Assembly: GCF_023218175.1 (NCBI RefSeq)
Contig: NZ_JALPTH010000031.1
Location: forward strand, 25,786-89,785
Direction: 5' to 3'
DNA: 64,000 bases
From: Streptomyces lichenis
GTDB lineage: Bacteria > Actinomycetota > Actinomycetes > Streptomycetales > Streptomycetaceae
Below, piece after piece: positions 31,856 to 40,509 of this stretch. The notes under the pieces were generated by a model. That model was given only the letters and a program-made list of their open reading frames with translations, was not told the DNA's origin and made no database searches. Position numbers and translations under genes: made by a program. Numbering within the stretch: position 1 is the first letter of the stretch; each line of letters opens with the position of its first letter.

Positions 31856-33127
31856 ATGTCCACAGGACTACGCCGCCTGACCCTCCGTTCGACTCTTGTG
31901 GTGGCCGCGCTGCTGGCCACCGTGCTCGCCGCACCCTCCGCCGCCCCCGCCGCGCCCGCTCCCCGACCCTCCGCGGCCCCGGCCGCCGTCCAGGCGGTGA
32001 CCTTCGAGGACACCTTCGACGGCCCGGCCGGCTCCGCCGTGAACGGCGCCAAGTGGCAGACCGAGACCGGCGACAACGTTGCCAACCACGAGCGGCAGTT
32101 CTACACCGCCGGCAACGCCAACGCCGCCCTCAACGGCCAGGGCCAGCTGGTGATCACCGCCCGCCGGGAGAACCCGGGCAACCACCAGTGCTGGTACGGC
32201 CGGTGCGAGTACACCTCGGCCCGTCTGAACACCGCGGGCCGCTTCACCACCACCTACGGCCGGGTCGAGGCCCGGATGAAGGTGCCGCGCGGCCAGGGCA
32301 TGTGGCCCGCCTTCTGGATGCTGGGCAACGACATCGGCCAGGTCGGCTGGCCGAACAGCGGCGAGATCGACATCATGGAGAACGTCGGCTTCGAGCCGCG
32401 CACCGTGCACGGCACCCTGCACGGCCCCGGCTACTCCGGCAGCGGCGGCATCGGCGCCGGCTACACCCTCCCGAACGGCCAGGCCTTCGCCGACGCCTTC
32501 CACACCTTCGCGGTGGACTGGTCGCCCGGGGCGATCACCTGGTCCGTGGACGACACCGTCTACCAGCGCCGCACCCCCGCCGACCTCGGCGGCCGGCAGT
32601 GGGTGTTCGACAAGCCGTTCTTCCTCATCCTCAACCTCGCCGTGGGCGGCTACTGGCCCGGCGACCCCGACGGCTCCACGGCCTTCCCCCAGCAGCTCCT
32701 GGTCGACCACGTCCGGGTCACCACCTCCGACGGCCCGGCGCCCGGCGGCGCCCTGCGCGGACTGGCCGGCAAGTGCCTGGACGTCGCCGGGGCGAACAGC
32801 GCCAACGGCACCCCCGTCCAGCTCTACGGCTGCAACGGCTCGGCCGCCCAGCGCTGGACCGTGGGCGGCGACGGCACCGTACGGGCGCTGGGCAAGTGCC
32901 TGGACGCGGCGGCGGCCGGCACCGCCGACGGCACCCGGGTCCAGCTGTGGGACTGCAACGGCACCGGTGCGCAGCGCTGGTCGTACAACGCCGCCACCCG
33001 CGACCTGGTGAACATCCCGGCCGACCGGTGCCTGGACGTCCGGGACGGCAACCCGGCCGACGGCACCCCCACCCAGCTGTGGACCTGCACCGGAGCCGCC
33101 AACCAGAAGTGGACCCTCGGCGGCTGA
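31856..33127 (+). CDS. Secreted GH16 beta-glucanase with R-type lectin tail
   Basis: A 423-residue exported enzyme. After a signal peptide (about 1-34) comes a GH16 jelly-roll domain with the catalytic GEIDIMEN motif at 169-176 (two Glu and one Asp), GMWPAFWMLGN and the strand FLILNLAVGG. Residues about 300-423 form a beta-trefoil carbohydrate-binding module (CBM13) with three QRW/QKW repeats, each with a KCLD or RCLD start. Laminarin-type beta-1,3-glucan is the likely substrate. A LacI-type palindrome and a TTGACA precede it, suggesting substrate induction. A long hairpin follows it. Confidence 0.93.
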   Translation: MSTGLRRLTLRSTLVVAALLATVLAAPSAAPAAPAPRPSAAPAAVQAVTFEDTFDGPAGSAVNGAKWQTETGDNVANHERQFYTAGNANAALNGQGQLVITARRENPGNHQCWYGRCEYTSARLNTAGRFTTTYGRVEARMKVPRGQGMWPAFWMLGNDIGQVGWPNSGEIDIMENVGFEPRTVHGTLHGPGYSGSGGIGAGYTLPNGQAFADAFHTFAVDWSPGAITWSVDDTVYQRRTPADLGGRQWVFDKPFFLILNLAVGGYWPGDPDGSTAFPQQLLVDHVRVTTSDGPAPGGALRGLAGKCLDVAGANSANGTPVQLYGCNGSAAQRWTVGGDGTVRALGKCLDAAAAGTADGTRVQLWDCNGTGAQRWSYNAATRDLVNIPADRCLDVRDGNPADGTPTQLWTCTGAANQKWTLGG

Positions 33128-33160
33128 CCCACCGCCCGCCCCACCGCCCGCCCCACCGCC
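33128..33160. repeat. Short CCCACCGCCCG tandem repeat after GH16 gene
   Basis: Three head-to-tail copies of an 11-12 base unit follow the GH16 stop codon and precede the terminator hairpin. Confidence 0.6.
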
Positions 33161-33166
33161 CGGCCC

Positions 33167-33200
33167 GGGCGGCCGCCGCCCTCTCCGGCGGCGGCCGCCC
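33167..33200 (+). terminator. Hairpin terminator of GH16 gene
   Basis: Perfect 14-bp arms (33167-33180, 33187-33200) close on CTCTCC, 39 bases beyond the GH16 stop. Confidence 0.8.
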
Positions 33201-33351
33201 CCGCCCCGTACACACCACCCCAACGGCTGTATGGCGAGCCGCGGCCCCCGGCGCGTCGGCGCATATCGTCCCCTTCGCGGAGGCCGCCGGGCCCCGCACC
33301 CGGAAAGGGCGGCCCCCGGTCGCCGCGACCCGACGCCAGGCCAGGGGGCCC

Positions 33352-34569
33352 ATGCTCGCCTACACCGTCATCGCCGGGATCCTGTTCACCTGGGCCCTGC
33401 TGTCCCACCGCCTCGCGCGCTGGAGCATCACCGCCCCGATCGCCCTGATGGCCGCCGGGATCGCCCTCACCCACGGCGACCACCCGCCGCTGACCTTCGA
33501 GTTCGACAACACCGCCTTCGAGCACGCGGTGGAGGTCGTCCTCGCCCTGCTGCTGTTCGTGGACGCCACCGAGGTGCCCGGCGCGGTGATCCGCCGCGAA
33601 CGCGACCTCACCGCCCGGCTGCTCGCGGTGGCGCTGCCGCTCACCCTGTGCGCCGCCTTCCTCGCCGGTCTCGCCTGCTTCCCCGGCCAGCCGGCCTGGC
33701 TGCTGGCGGCGCTGGCCACCGTGGTCGTCCCGCTGGACCTCGCCCCGACCACCGCCGTGGTCCGCGACCGGCGCATCCCGGCCCGGCTCCGCGAGGTGCT
33801 CAACGTCGAGGGCGGCCTCAACGACGGTGTCGTCTCACCGGTGTTCCTGCTCTGCGTCGCCATCGGGGTGGAGTCGCACTCCGGCGGCTCCACCGATTAC
33901 GCGGAAGCCCTGCTGGAGGCGGTCACCGCGGCCGGCTGGGCGCTCGCCGCCGGCGCCGCCACCGGGCTCACCGCCGGCTGGACCCTGCGCCGGTCCTGGG
34001 CGCGGGGCTGGACCCAGGCCTCGGCGACCAGACTCGCCGTACTCGCCGTCCCCGTCGCCGCCTACACCCTGTCGGTGGCGCTCGGCGGCAACGGCTTCGT
34101 CGCCTCCTTCGTCGCCGGGGTCTGCTTCGCCCCCACCCTGGCCCGGATCGGGCACTCCGCCGTGGAGATGGCCGACGACGTGGTCACCCTGCTGACGCTC
34201 GCGCTGTGGTTCGTCTTCGGGCAGATCGTCAACGACGAGTTCTGGGACGGCTTCGAGGCGCCGGTCCTGCTCTTCGCGCTGCTCGCCGTCACCCTGGTGC
34301 GGATCGGGCCCGTGCTGCTCGCGCTGATCGGCACCCCGCTCACCCTCGGCGACCGGCTCTTCCTCGGCTGGATGGGTCCCCGGGGCGTCACCTCGATCGT
34401 CTTCGGACTGCTGGCGGTGGTCGAACTGCCCGACGAACGCGGCGGGTTCATCGCCCAGGTGATGGTGATGACGGTGATGCTCAGCATCGTCCTGCACGGG
34501 CTGAGCGCCGAGCCGCTCGGCCGCCACTACGCCCGCCGCACCCTCGCCCGCGACGCTGACCCCTCCTGA
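33352..34569 (+). CDS. CPA1-type cation:proton antiporter
   Basis: A 405-residue membrane protein with about 12 spans of the Na+/H+ exchanger fold. The conserved ion-binding helix pair is represented by VVVPLDLAPTTAVVRD and LNVEGGLNDGVVSPVFL, and LGWMGPRGVTSIVFGLLAV near the C-terminus matches NhaP-type antiporters. It exports Na+ or K+ in exchange for protons and lacks a cytoplasmic regulatory tail. The ATG at 33352 was chosen because the hydrophobic first helix begins at once. It ends two bases before the stop of a small convergent gene. Confidence 0.9.
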   Translation: MLAYTVIAGILFTWALLSHRLARWSITAPIALMAAGIALTHGDHPPLTFEFDNTAFEHAVEVVLALLLFVDATEVPGAVIRRERDLTARLLAVALPLTLCAAFLAGLACFPGQPAWLLAALATVVVPLDLAPTTAVVRDRRIPARLREVLNVEGGLNDGVVSPVFLLCVAIGVESHSGGSTDYAEALLEAVTAAGWALAAGAATGLTAGWTLRRSWARGWTQASATRLAVLAVPVAAYTLSVALGGNGFVASFVAGVCFAPTLARIGHSAVEMADDVVTLLTLALWFVFGQIVNDEFWDGFEAPVLLFALLAVTLVRIGPVLLALIGTPLTLGDRLFLGWMGPRGVTSIVFGLLAVVELPDERGGFIAQVMVMTVMLSIVLHGLSAEPLGRHYARRTLARDADPS

Positions 34570-34571
34570 GG

Positions 34572-34745
34572 TCAGCCGCGCGGGGCCCGCCCGCCCCGCA
34601 GACAGGCCCAGGCCAGCACCGCCAGGAAGGCGGCGGTGACCAGGGAGCCGACCGTGACCGGGCCGGAGCCCTCCAGCGCCCGGCCCAGGCTGCCCGCCGC
34701 CAGCGCGGCGAACAGCAGGGCGAGCAGTATGCGCATCCGTCGCAT
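34572..34745 (-). CDS. Small two-helix membrane protein
   Basis: A 57-residue protein: a short basic start (MRRMR), a first hydrophobic helix (ILLALLFAALAAGSLG), a polar turn, and a second helix (VGSLVTAAFLAVLAWACL) followed by a basic tail. GGGAGG precedes the ATG by about nine bases. No family is recognised. It faces the antiporter gene (stops two bases apart) and diverges from the histidine kinase. Confidence 0.62.
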   Translation of the reverse strand: MRRMRILLALLFAALAAGSLGRALEGSGPVTVGSLVTAAFLAVLAWACLRGGRAPRG

Positions 34746-35109
34746 CGCCGGAGACCTCCCTCGTGGCCGGGACCACCACGGTAGCCCCGGCCGGTCCCCG
34801 GCGACGCGGTACGGCGGTGGCGGAGCGCGGTGCGCCGTCCGCGCCGCGCTCCACCACCGCGTCCTTCGACCGCCCCCGCCGCCCGGCGTGCGGCGCCCCG
34901 CCCCGCCCCCGTGTCCGCGGCGGGGCGCCACACCCGCCCCGTGGAGGTGCGGTCGCGATGACGACGCTACGGGCGGGGGCGCCGGACCGGCGTCCGGCCA
35001 GGGGCGGATTCCCGGCCACCACCCGCGCGGCAGTACGGCGGTTCCTGCGACGTCCGCGGTACCGCGGAAGGTGGACGTGCGCCCGCGCGCCCGGGGCTAC
35101 GCTGCGCTG
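34746..35109. other. 364-bp region upstream of histidine kinase
   Basis: Divergent promoter region. A TACGCT hexamer (35098-35103) lies six bases before the kinase ATG, fitting a leaderless transcript. A 50-codon frame (34958-35110) precedes the kinase with a TGATG junction but has poor codon bias. Nothing else is supported. Confidence 0.45.
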
Positions 35110-36270
35110 ATGCGGAAAGGTCCCCTCCGCCCCCTCGCCGCCGACGCGCTGGTCGCCACGGCGCTGACCGGCGTCGCCGTACTCCTCGCCCAGGAGTCGA
35201 CCGCCCAGCGCTGGCCGCCGCTCGACGCCGCCGGCTATCTGCTGCTCGCCCTCGCCAACCTCCCGGCGGTGGCCCGCAGCCGGGCCCCGGTCGCCGTCTG
35301 CCTCGTCGTCCACGCCGTCTGGGCCTGCTATGTCACCCTCGGCTACTGGCCCGTCGTCAACGCCTCCGCCTCGATGCTCGCCATCTACACCGTGGCCGCC
35401 CTGCGGCCGCTGCGCACCGCCGCGCTCTGCGCCGTCCTGATGAGCGGGGTGTGGATCTACGCCGGGGCCATCGACGGGCGGTCCGGGATGGCCGCCGTCC
35501 TCGCCCAGGCCGCCGGATTCCCGCTGGTCCTCATCCACTTCGGCCATCTCACCCGGCGCTCCGCCGAGCTGGCCCGCCGGCTGGCCGAGGAGCAGCGCGA
35601 ACGGGCCCTGCGCGCGGTCGCCGAGGAACGCGGCCGGATCGCCCGGGAACTGCACGACGTGGTCGCCCACCACATGTCGGTGATCTCCGTCCAGGCCGGG
35701 CTGGCCCGCTTCGTCTTCGACTCCGACCCGGGCACCGCCCGGGGCGCGCTCGCCCATGTCGCCGGCACCAGCCAGGAGGCCCTGGAGGAGATGCGGCGGG
35801 TGCTGAAGGTGCTGCGCGCCGACGAGGAGAGCGCCCCCGCCGGGCCCATGCCCGGACTGCACCGACTCGGCGACATGGTCGACCGGGTACGGGCCGGCGG
35901 CCAGCCCGTCACCCTGGAAGTCGACGGCGAGGAGCGCCCGCTGCCGCCGGGCGTCGACCTGTGCGCCTACCGCGTGGTGCAGGAAGCCCTCACCAACGCC
36001 GTCAAGCACGCCCCCGGCGCGGCCACCCGCGTCCACCTCCGCTACGGCCGGGACCATGTCGCCGTGGCGGTCCTCGACGACGGGCGGAGGGTGCTTTCGG
36101 ACAAGCCGGCCGACAGCGGCGGCCACGGCTTGATAGGCATGCGCGAGCGCGCCAAGCTGTACGGCGGGACCATCAGCACCGGCCCGCGCGGCGAAGGGGG
36201 TTGGGCCGTCAGGCTCACCCTGCCGACCTCCGCGAGGACCGCACCGACGGGGGACGGCACGACGGAATGA
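35110..36270 (+). CDS. Sensor histidine kinase, NarL/DesK type
   Basis: A 386-residue membrane kinase. Four to six hydrophobic segments (about 10-150) have almost no extracytoplasmic domain, so sensing is likely within the membrane. A coiled linker (RRLAEEQRERALRAVAEERG) leads to the HisKA_3 box RIARELHDVVAHHMSV with the phospho-accepting His, then the N-box QEALTNAVKHA and a G-box GGHGLIGMRERAKLYGG. The partner is the response regulator eight bases downstream. Its position between two cation/proton antiporter genes hints at a role in ion or pH homeostasis, which is inference only. Confidence 0.92.
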   Translation: MRKGPLRPLAADALVATALTGVAVLLAQESTAQRWPPLDAAGYLLLALANLPAVARSRAPVAVCLVVHAVWACYVTLGYWPVVNASASMLAIYTVAALRPLRTAALCAVLMSGVWIYAGAIDGRSGMAAVLAQAAGFPLVLIHFGHLTRRSAELARRLAEEQRERALRAVAEERGRIARELHDVVAHHMSVISVQAGLARFVFDSDPGTARGALAHVAGTSQEALEEMRRVLKVLRADEESAPAGPMPGLHRLGDMVDRVRAGGQPVTLEVDGEERPLPPGVDLCAYRVVQEALTNAVKHAPGAATRVHLRYGRDHVAVAVLDDGRRVLSDKPADSGGHGLIGMRERAKLYGGTISTGPRGEGGWAVRLTLPTSARTAPTGDGTTE

Positions 36271-36277
36271 CCACCGA

Positions 36278-36943
36278 ATGACCAGGGTGCTCGTCGTGGA
36301 CGACCAGTTCCTCATCCGCGCGGGCCTGGCGGGCCTGCTCACCGCCGCCCCGGGCATCGAGGTGGTGGGCGAGGCCGCCGACGGCGAGGAGGCCGTCGCC
36401 CTCGCCGCCCGGACCCGCCCCGACGTGGTCCTGATGGACATCCGGATGCCCGGCATGGGCGGGATCGAGGCCACCGAGCGCATCCTCGCCGAGGCCGCCG
36501 CCCCGCCGCCCCGGATCCTCGTCCTCACCACCTTCGACCTGGACGAGTACGTGTACGGGGCCCTGCGCGCCGGAGCCTCCGGCTTCCTGCTGAAGGACTC
36601 CGGCCCCGAGCGGCTGCTCGCCGCGGTGGCCGCGGTCGGCGGCGGCGACGCGCTCTTCGCCCCCAGCGTCACCCGGCGCCTGGTCGAGGCCTACGCCCGC
36701 CAGAGCGCCGGCGAGGCGGCCCGCCGCCCGCCGGACCTGGACGCGCTGACCGACCGCGAAACCGAGGTGCTGAGGCTGACCGCCCGCGGCCTGAGCAACC
36801 TGGAGATCGCCGGCGAGCTGTTCATCAGCGAGGCCACCGTGAAGACCCACCTCAACCGCGCCATGGGCAAACTCAGCCTGGACAGCCGCGCCCAGGCCGT
36901 CGTCGTCGCCTACGAGTCCGGGCTGGTCACCCCCGGCCGCTGA
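36278..36943 (+). CDS. NarL/FixJ-family response regulator
   Basis: A 221-residue regulator paired with the preceding kinase. The receiver domain has the acidic pair VVDDQ at 7-11, the phosphorylation Asp in VVLMDIRMPG near residue 53 and Lys in FLLKDS near 107. A LuxR-type HTH (about 150-215) reads LTDRETEVLRLTARGLSNLEIA, then SEATVKTHLNRAMGKL. It starts at an ATG overlapping the region just past the kinase stop, so the two are co-transcribed. Targets are unknown; autoregulation or control of the neighbouring antiporters is plausible. Confidence 0.93.
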   Translation: MTRVLVVDDQFLIRAGLAGLLTAAPGIEVVGEAADGEEAVALAARTRPDVVLMDIRMPGMGGIEATERILAEAAAPPPRILVLTTFDLDEYVYGALRAGASGFLLKDSGPERLLAAVAAVGGGDALFAPSVTRRLVEAYARQSAGEAARRPPDLDALTDRETEVLRLTARGLSNLEIAGELFISEATVKTHLNRAMGKLSLDSRAQAVVVAYESGLVTPGR

Positions 36944-37376
36944 GGGACCCGCCACCGGCGGCGCCTACAGGGTGCCCCCCACCCGATATGGGTGCCGGCA
37001 CCGATGGTCCGGGGGCGGGGTGCGGGCGATCATGGAGGCACGCCGGTCCCGGCACCCGCGAAGGCGCGGCGCCGCCCGAAGACGCGGCGCCGCCCACGGA
37101 GCGGCCCGCCCACCGCGGCGGCTGAGCCGGACCGGCGCGCGGTTCCCCCCGGGGCCCGGGAGCCCCGGGCGCGGGAGCCGCACACCGTACGCCATGACCG
37201 TCCGTGTCCCGCGGGCCGGCCGCCCGGCCGCCGCGGGGACGCGCCGACCCGCCCGGGAGGACGCATCCGCCCCCGCTCGACCGCACAGCCCGACCCCCGC
37301 TCGTCCGCAGGCGCCCCGGCGGCGGCGTGGAGAACCCCGGCCGAGGCCCCGTCGGCCGCGACGAAGGCGGTGACCC
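36944..37376. other. 433-bp intergenic region
   Basis: Between the response regulator and the CPA2 antiporter. It opens with a small hairpin CACCC-GATAT-GGGTG (36980-36994) that may terminate the two-component operon. The rest is GC-rich with repeated GCGGCGCCGCCC-like stretches and no supported gene or clear promoter. Confidence 0.45.
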
Positions 37377-38630
37377 GTGGGACACGCTGAGACCCTGCTC
37401 GCCATGGGCGGCGCCTTCCTGGCGGCCGCCTTCCTCGCCCGGCTCGGCAGCCGCATCGGGCTGCCCACCATTCCGCTCTTCATGCTGGCCGGCATCCTGC
37501 TCGGCCCGCACACCCCCGGCCTCGTCCTGGTGCGGGACCCGCACGACCTGGACATGCTCTCCGCACTCGGGCTCGTCCTGCTGCTGTTCTACCTGGGCCT
37601 GGAGTTCCACCTCGACGACCTCAGGAGCGGCGGGCGGCGGCTGCTCGCCGCGGGCTCGGCCTATCTGGTGCTCAACGTCGGCGCCGGACTCGGCTTCGGC
37701 TTCGCCCTCGGCTGGGGCGCGCGGGAGGCCCTGGTGCTGGCCGGGGTCATCGGCATCTCCTCGTCCGCGATCGTGACCAAGATCCTCATCGACCTCGGGC
37801 GGCTCAAACGCCCCGAGACCCGGCTGATCCTGGGCGTCATCGTGGTCGAGGACATCTTCCTCGCCCTGTATCTGGCCGCGCTGCAACCCGTCATCGGCGG
37901 CGCCCAGGGCCCGGCCGAGATGATCCTCCAGACCGCCAAGGCCTTCGGCTTCCTGCTGCTGCTGGCCGCCGTCGCCCGCTACGGCGTCCGGCTGGTCGGC
38001 AGGCTGATCGCGGTCCGCGACAACGAACTGCTGGTCATCAGCTTCCTCGGCGCCGCCGTGCTGGTGGCCGGGGTCTCCGAACTCCTCGGTGTCGCCGACG
38101 CGATCGGCGCCTTCATGGTCGGCCTGATCTTCGGCGCCACCTCCTCCGGGCCCCGTATCCGGGAGCTGGTCCATCCGCTGCGGGACGCCTTCGGCGCCCT
38201 CTTCTTCTTCGGCTTCGGCCTCGCCATCGACCCCGGGGACGTGCTCTCCGTCGCCGGTCCGGTGCTGATCGCCGCCACGCTGACCGTGGCCATGAACGTG
38301 GCGGCCGGCCTGTTCGCCGCCCGGCTGCACGGGTTCGGGCCGGAACCGGCCGCCGGGATCGCCACCACCCTGCTGGCCCGCGGCGAGTTCGCGCTGATCC
38401 TGGCCGCGATGGCGGCCTCGGCCGGACTGGACGAACGGCTCGCCCCGTTCATCGCCGGCTATGTGCTGGTGCTGGCCGTGCTCGGCCCCATCGCGGCCGG
38501 CCGCTCACACCGGCTCGCCCGCGCGCTGCGCTCCACCCGCGGTCCGACCCGCGCGGGGGGCGGGGAGCGCGGGGAGGAGGAGGGCGGACGGCGGGAGGTG
38601 GTGAAGGAGGATGCCACCGCCCGCGGCTGA
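37377..38630 (+). CDS. CPA2-type (Kef/MaGSA-like) cation:proton antiporter
   Basis: A 417-residue membrane antiporter with about 12 spans: ARLGSRIGLPTIPLFMLAGILLGP, then LGLVLLLFYLGLEF, GVIGISSSAIVTKIL and LARGEFALILAAMAA, the hallmarks of KefB/CPA2 K+ or Na+:H+ exchange. It lacks the C-terminal TrkA-N domain of Kef channels and ends in a charged tail. The GTG at 37377 follows GAAGGCGG. It lies downstream of the two-component system in the same direction but across a 433-base gap. A TrkA-C/RCK partner may be encoded elsewhere. Confidence 0.92.
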   Translation: MGHAETLLAMGGAFLAAAFLARLGSRIGLPTIPLFMLAGILLGPHTPGLVLVRDPHDLDMLSALGLVLLLFYLGLEFHLDDLRSGGRRLLAAGSAYLVLNVGAGLGFGFALGWGAREALVLAGVIGISSSAIVTKILIDLGRLKRPETRLILGVIVVEDIFLALYLAALQPVIGGAQGPAEMILQTAKAFGFLLLLAAVARYGVRLVGRLIAVRDNELLVISFLGAAVLVAGVSELLGVADAIGAFMVGLIFGATSSGPRIRELVHPLRDAFGALFFFGFGLAIDPGDVLSVAGPVLIAATLTVAMNVAAGLFAARLHGFGPEPAAGIATTLLARGEFALILAAMAASAGLDERLAPFIAGYVLVLAVLGPIAAGRSHRLARALRSTRGPTRAGGGERGEEEGGRREVVKEDATARG

Positions 38631-38704
38631 GGATTCCCGAGGGGGTGGGGCCCCGTCAGGGGGACGGGGCGTGTCCGGAAGGGGGCGGGGGCGTTGACCG
38701 GGGT

Positions 38705-39004
38705 ATGACCAAGACCCATCGTGTACTCGCCGCCCTCGCGGTCGCCGCCGGCGCCTCCGCGCTCTCCGCCCCCTCCGCCTCGGCCGTCGCCGGGGTCCCC
38801 CTCCCGGTGGGCCCGGGCGCCCCGTCCGTCGTCAGCCGGGTGGACGAGGTCTCCTCGCTGGGGCTGCCGGCCGAGCGGGCCGCGCAGGTGCCCCGGGTGA
38901 CCCAGCAGCTCGGCGGCCTCGCCGGGCTCCAGCAGATCGGGCAGGCCCGCCAGCTGATCGAGCCGGTGGCACCGGTGATGGGGCTGCTGCCGGTCACCGC
39001 CTGA
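38705..39004 (+). CDS. Small secreted protein of unknown function
   Basis: A 99-residue protein with a signal peptide (VLAALAVAAGASALSAPSASA, cleavage near residue 28). The short mature part has no cysteine and is rich in Val, Gly, Leu and Pro (GVPLPVGPGAPSVVSRVDEV; QQLGGLAGLQQIGQ). This is a common type of small streptomycete exported protein; no function is assigned. It is followed by a long bidirectional hairpin. Confidence 0.7.
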   Translation: MTKTHRVLAALAVAAGASALSAPSASAVAGVPLPVGPGAPSVVSRVDEVSSLGLPAERAAQVPRVTQQLGGLAGLQQIGQARQLIEPVAPVMGLLPVTA

Positions 39005-39043
39005 CGGCACGGCGGTACGGCGGTACGGCCGTACGGAGAGGGC

Positions 39044-39082
39044 GGCGCGGGCCCGGGGAGCTTCGGCACCCGGGCCCGCGCC
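39044..39082. terminator. Bidirectional hairpin between secreted protein and GH1 genes
   Basis: Perfect 14-bp arms (39044-39057, 39069-39082) close on an 11-base loop. It lies between convergent stops at 39004 and 39107. Confidence 0.82.
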
Positions 39083-39106
39083 CGTTCCGGCGGGTGGCCG
39101 GGCGGG

Positions 39107-40474
39107 TCAGGCCGCGCTGCCGGAGTGGGCGGCGCGATGGGCCCGGATGATGCCGGCGTACCGGTGGCCGCTGCCCTTGACGGTGCGCCGCTGGGTGGCG
39201 TAGTCCACGTGCACCAGGCCGAACCGCTTGCCGTAGCCGTAGGCCCACTCGAAGTTGTCCAGCAGCGACCAGGCGAAGTAGCCGGCCAGCGGTACGCCCT
39301 TGCGTACCGCCCGCGCGCAGGCCGCCAGATGCCGCTCCAGGTAGGCGGTGCGCTCCGGGTCGTCGACGCTCCCGTCCGCCCGTACGGCGTCGGGGTACGC
39401 GGAGCCGTTCTCCGTGACGTACAGCCGCCGGGCCCCGTACTCCTCGGTGAGCCGCAGCAGCAGCGTCTCGATGCCGCCCGCGTCGACCTCCCAGCCCATC
39501 CCGGTCACCGGCACCCCGGGCCGCTCGACCTGGCGGGCGAAGGGCGCGGGGCCGTCCGGGTCGTCGGCGACCACGGCCGGGAAGTAGTAGTTGAGGCCCA
39601 GCCAGTCCAGCGGGGCCGCGATGACGGCCGCGTCGCCGGGGCGTTCGGGCAGCTGGACCCCGTACACCTCCACCATGTCCGCCGGGAAGCCGCGGCCGTG
39701 CACCGGGTCCAGCCACCAGCGGTTGGTGTGGCCGTCCATCCGCCGGGCGGCGGCCAGGTCCTCGGGCCGGTCACTGGCCGGGGCGACGGTGGAGAGGTTG
39801 TTGACGATGCCCACCTCGGCGTCCGGCGCGGCGGCCCGTACCGCCTGGGCGGCCAGGCCGTGGCCGAGCAGCAGATGGTAGGAGGCGCGTACGGCGGCGG
39901 TGAGGTCCCGCGTACCGGGGGCCATCCGGCCCTCCAGATGCCCGATCCACGCCGAGCAGAGCGGTTCGTTGAGGGTGGCCCAGTGGCGCACCCGGTCGCC
40001 GAGCCGTCCGGCGACGGCGGAGGCGTAGCCCGCCAGATGGTGGGCGGTGTCCCGGACCGTCCAGCCGCCGCGGTCCTGGAGCGCCTGCGGCAGGTCCCAG
40101 TGGTAGAGCGTGGCGGAGGGGGTGATGCCGGCCTCCAGCAGGCCGTCCACCAGCCGGTCGTAGAAGTCGAGCCCCCGCCCGTTGACCGGGCCGTCGCCGC
40201 CGGGCACGATCCTCGGCCAGGCGATCGAGAAGCGGTAGGCGCCGGTCCCCAGCCGGCGCATCAGCGCGATGTCCTCGGGCCAGCGGTGGTAGTGGTCGCA
40301 GGCGGTGTCGCCGTGGTCGCCGCCGTCGATGGTGCCCGGGGTGTGGGAGAAGGTGTCCCAGATGGAGGGCGCCCGTCCGTCCTCGGCGACGGCCCCCTCG
40401 ATCTGGTAGGCCGACGTGGCCGTGCCCCAGGCGAAGTCGGGCGGCAGGGCGGCGTGGTCGGTGAACTCGGTCAC
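39107..40474 (-). CDS. GH1 family beta-glucosidase
   Basis: Cytoplasmic (no signal peptide) 455-residue glycosidase, likely cleaving imported cellobiose-type beta-oligosaccharides. The acid/base Glu is in TLNEP and the nucleophile Glu in YVTENG. N-terminal FAWGTATSAYQIEGA and WSLLDNFEWAYGY complete the family pattern. The GTG at 40474 is preceded by GAGG at about six bases; an upstream ATG overlapping the permease gene is less likely. It is the last gene of the binding-protein/permease/permease/GH1 operon, the same layout as cebEFG-bglC, and the import genes support the substrate guess. Confidence 0.93.
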   Translation of the reverse strand: MTEFTDHAALPPDFAWGTATSAYQIEGAVAEDGRAPSIWDTFSHTPGTIDGGDHGDTACDHYHRWPEDIALMRRLGTGAYRFSIAWPRIVPGGDGPVNGRGLDFYDRLVDGLLEAGITPSATLYHWDLPQALQDRGGWTVRDTAHHLAGYASAVAGRLGDRVRHWATLNEPLCSAWIGHLEGRMAPGTRDLTAAVRASYHLLLGHGLAAQAVRAAAPDAEVGIVNNLSTVAPASDRPEDLAAARRMDGHTNRWWLDPVHGRGFPADMVEVYGVQLPERPGDAAVIAAPLDWLGLNYYFPAVVADDPDGPAPFARQVERPGVPVTGMGWEVDAGGIETLLLRLTEEYGARRLYVTENGSAYPDAVRADGSVDDPERTAYLERHLAACARAVRKGVPLAGYFAWSLLDNFEWAYGYGKRFGLVHVDYATQRRTVKGSGHRYAGIIRAHRAAHSGSAA

Positions 40475-40509
40475 GGATGTCCTCTCACGATCCTTGCGAA
40501 GGGGGCGCG

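Noticed and set aside
34958..35110. A 50-codon frame ending TGATG at the histidine-kinase start, which could be a coupled leader peptide
   Set aside because: Third-position GC content is well below that of neighbouring genes, the ribosome site is poorly spaced, and a leaderless promoter for the kinase explains the junction.
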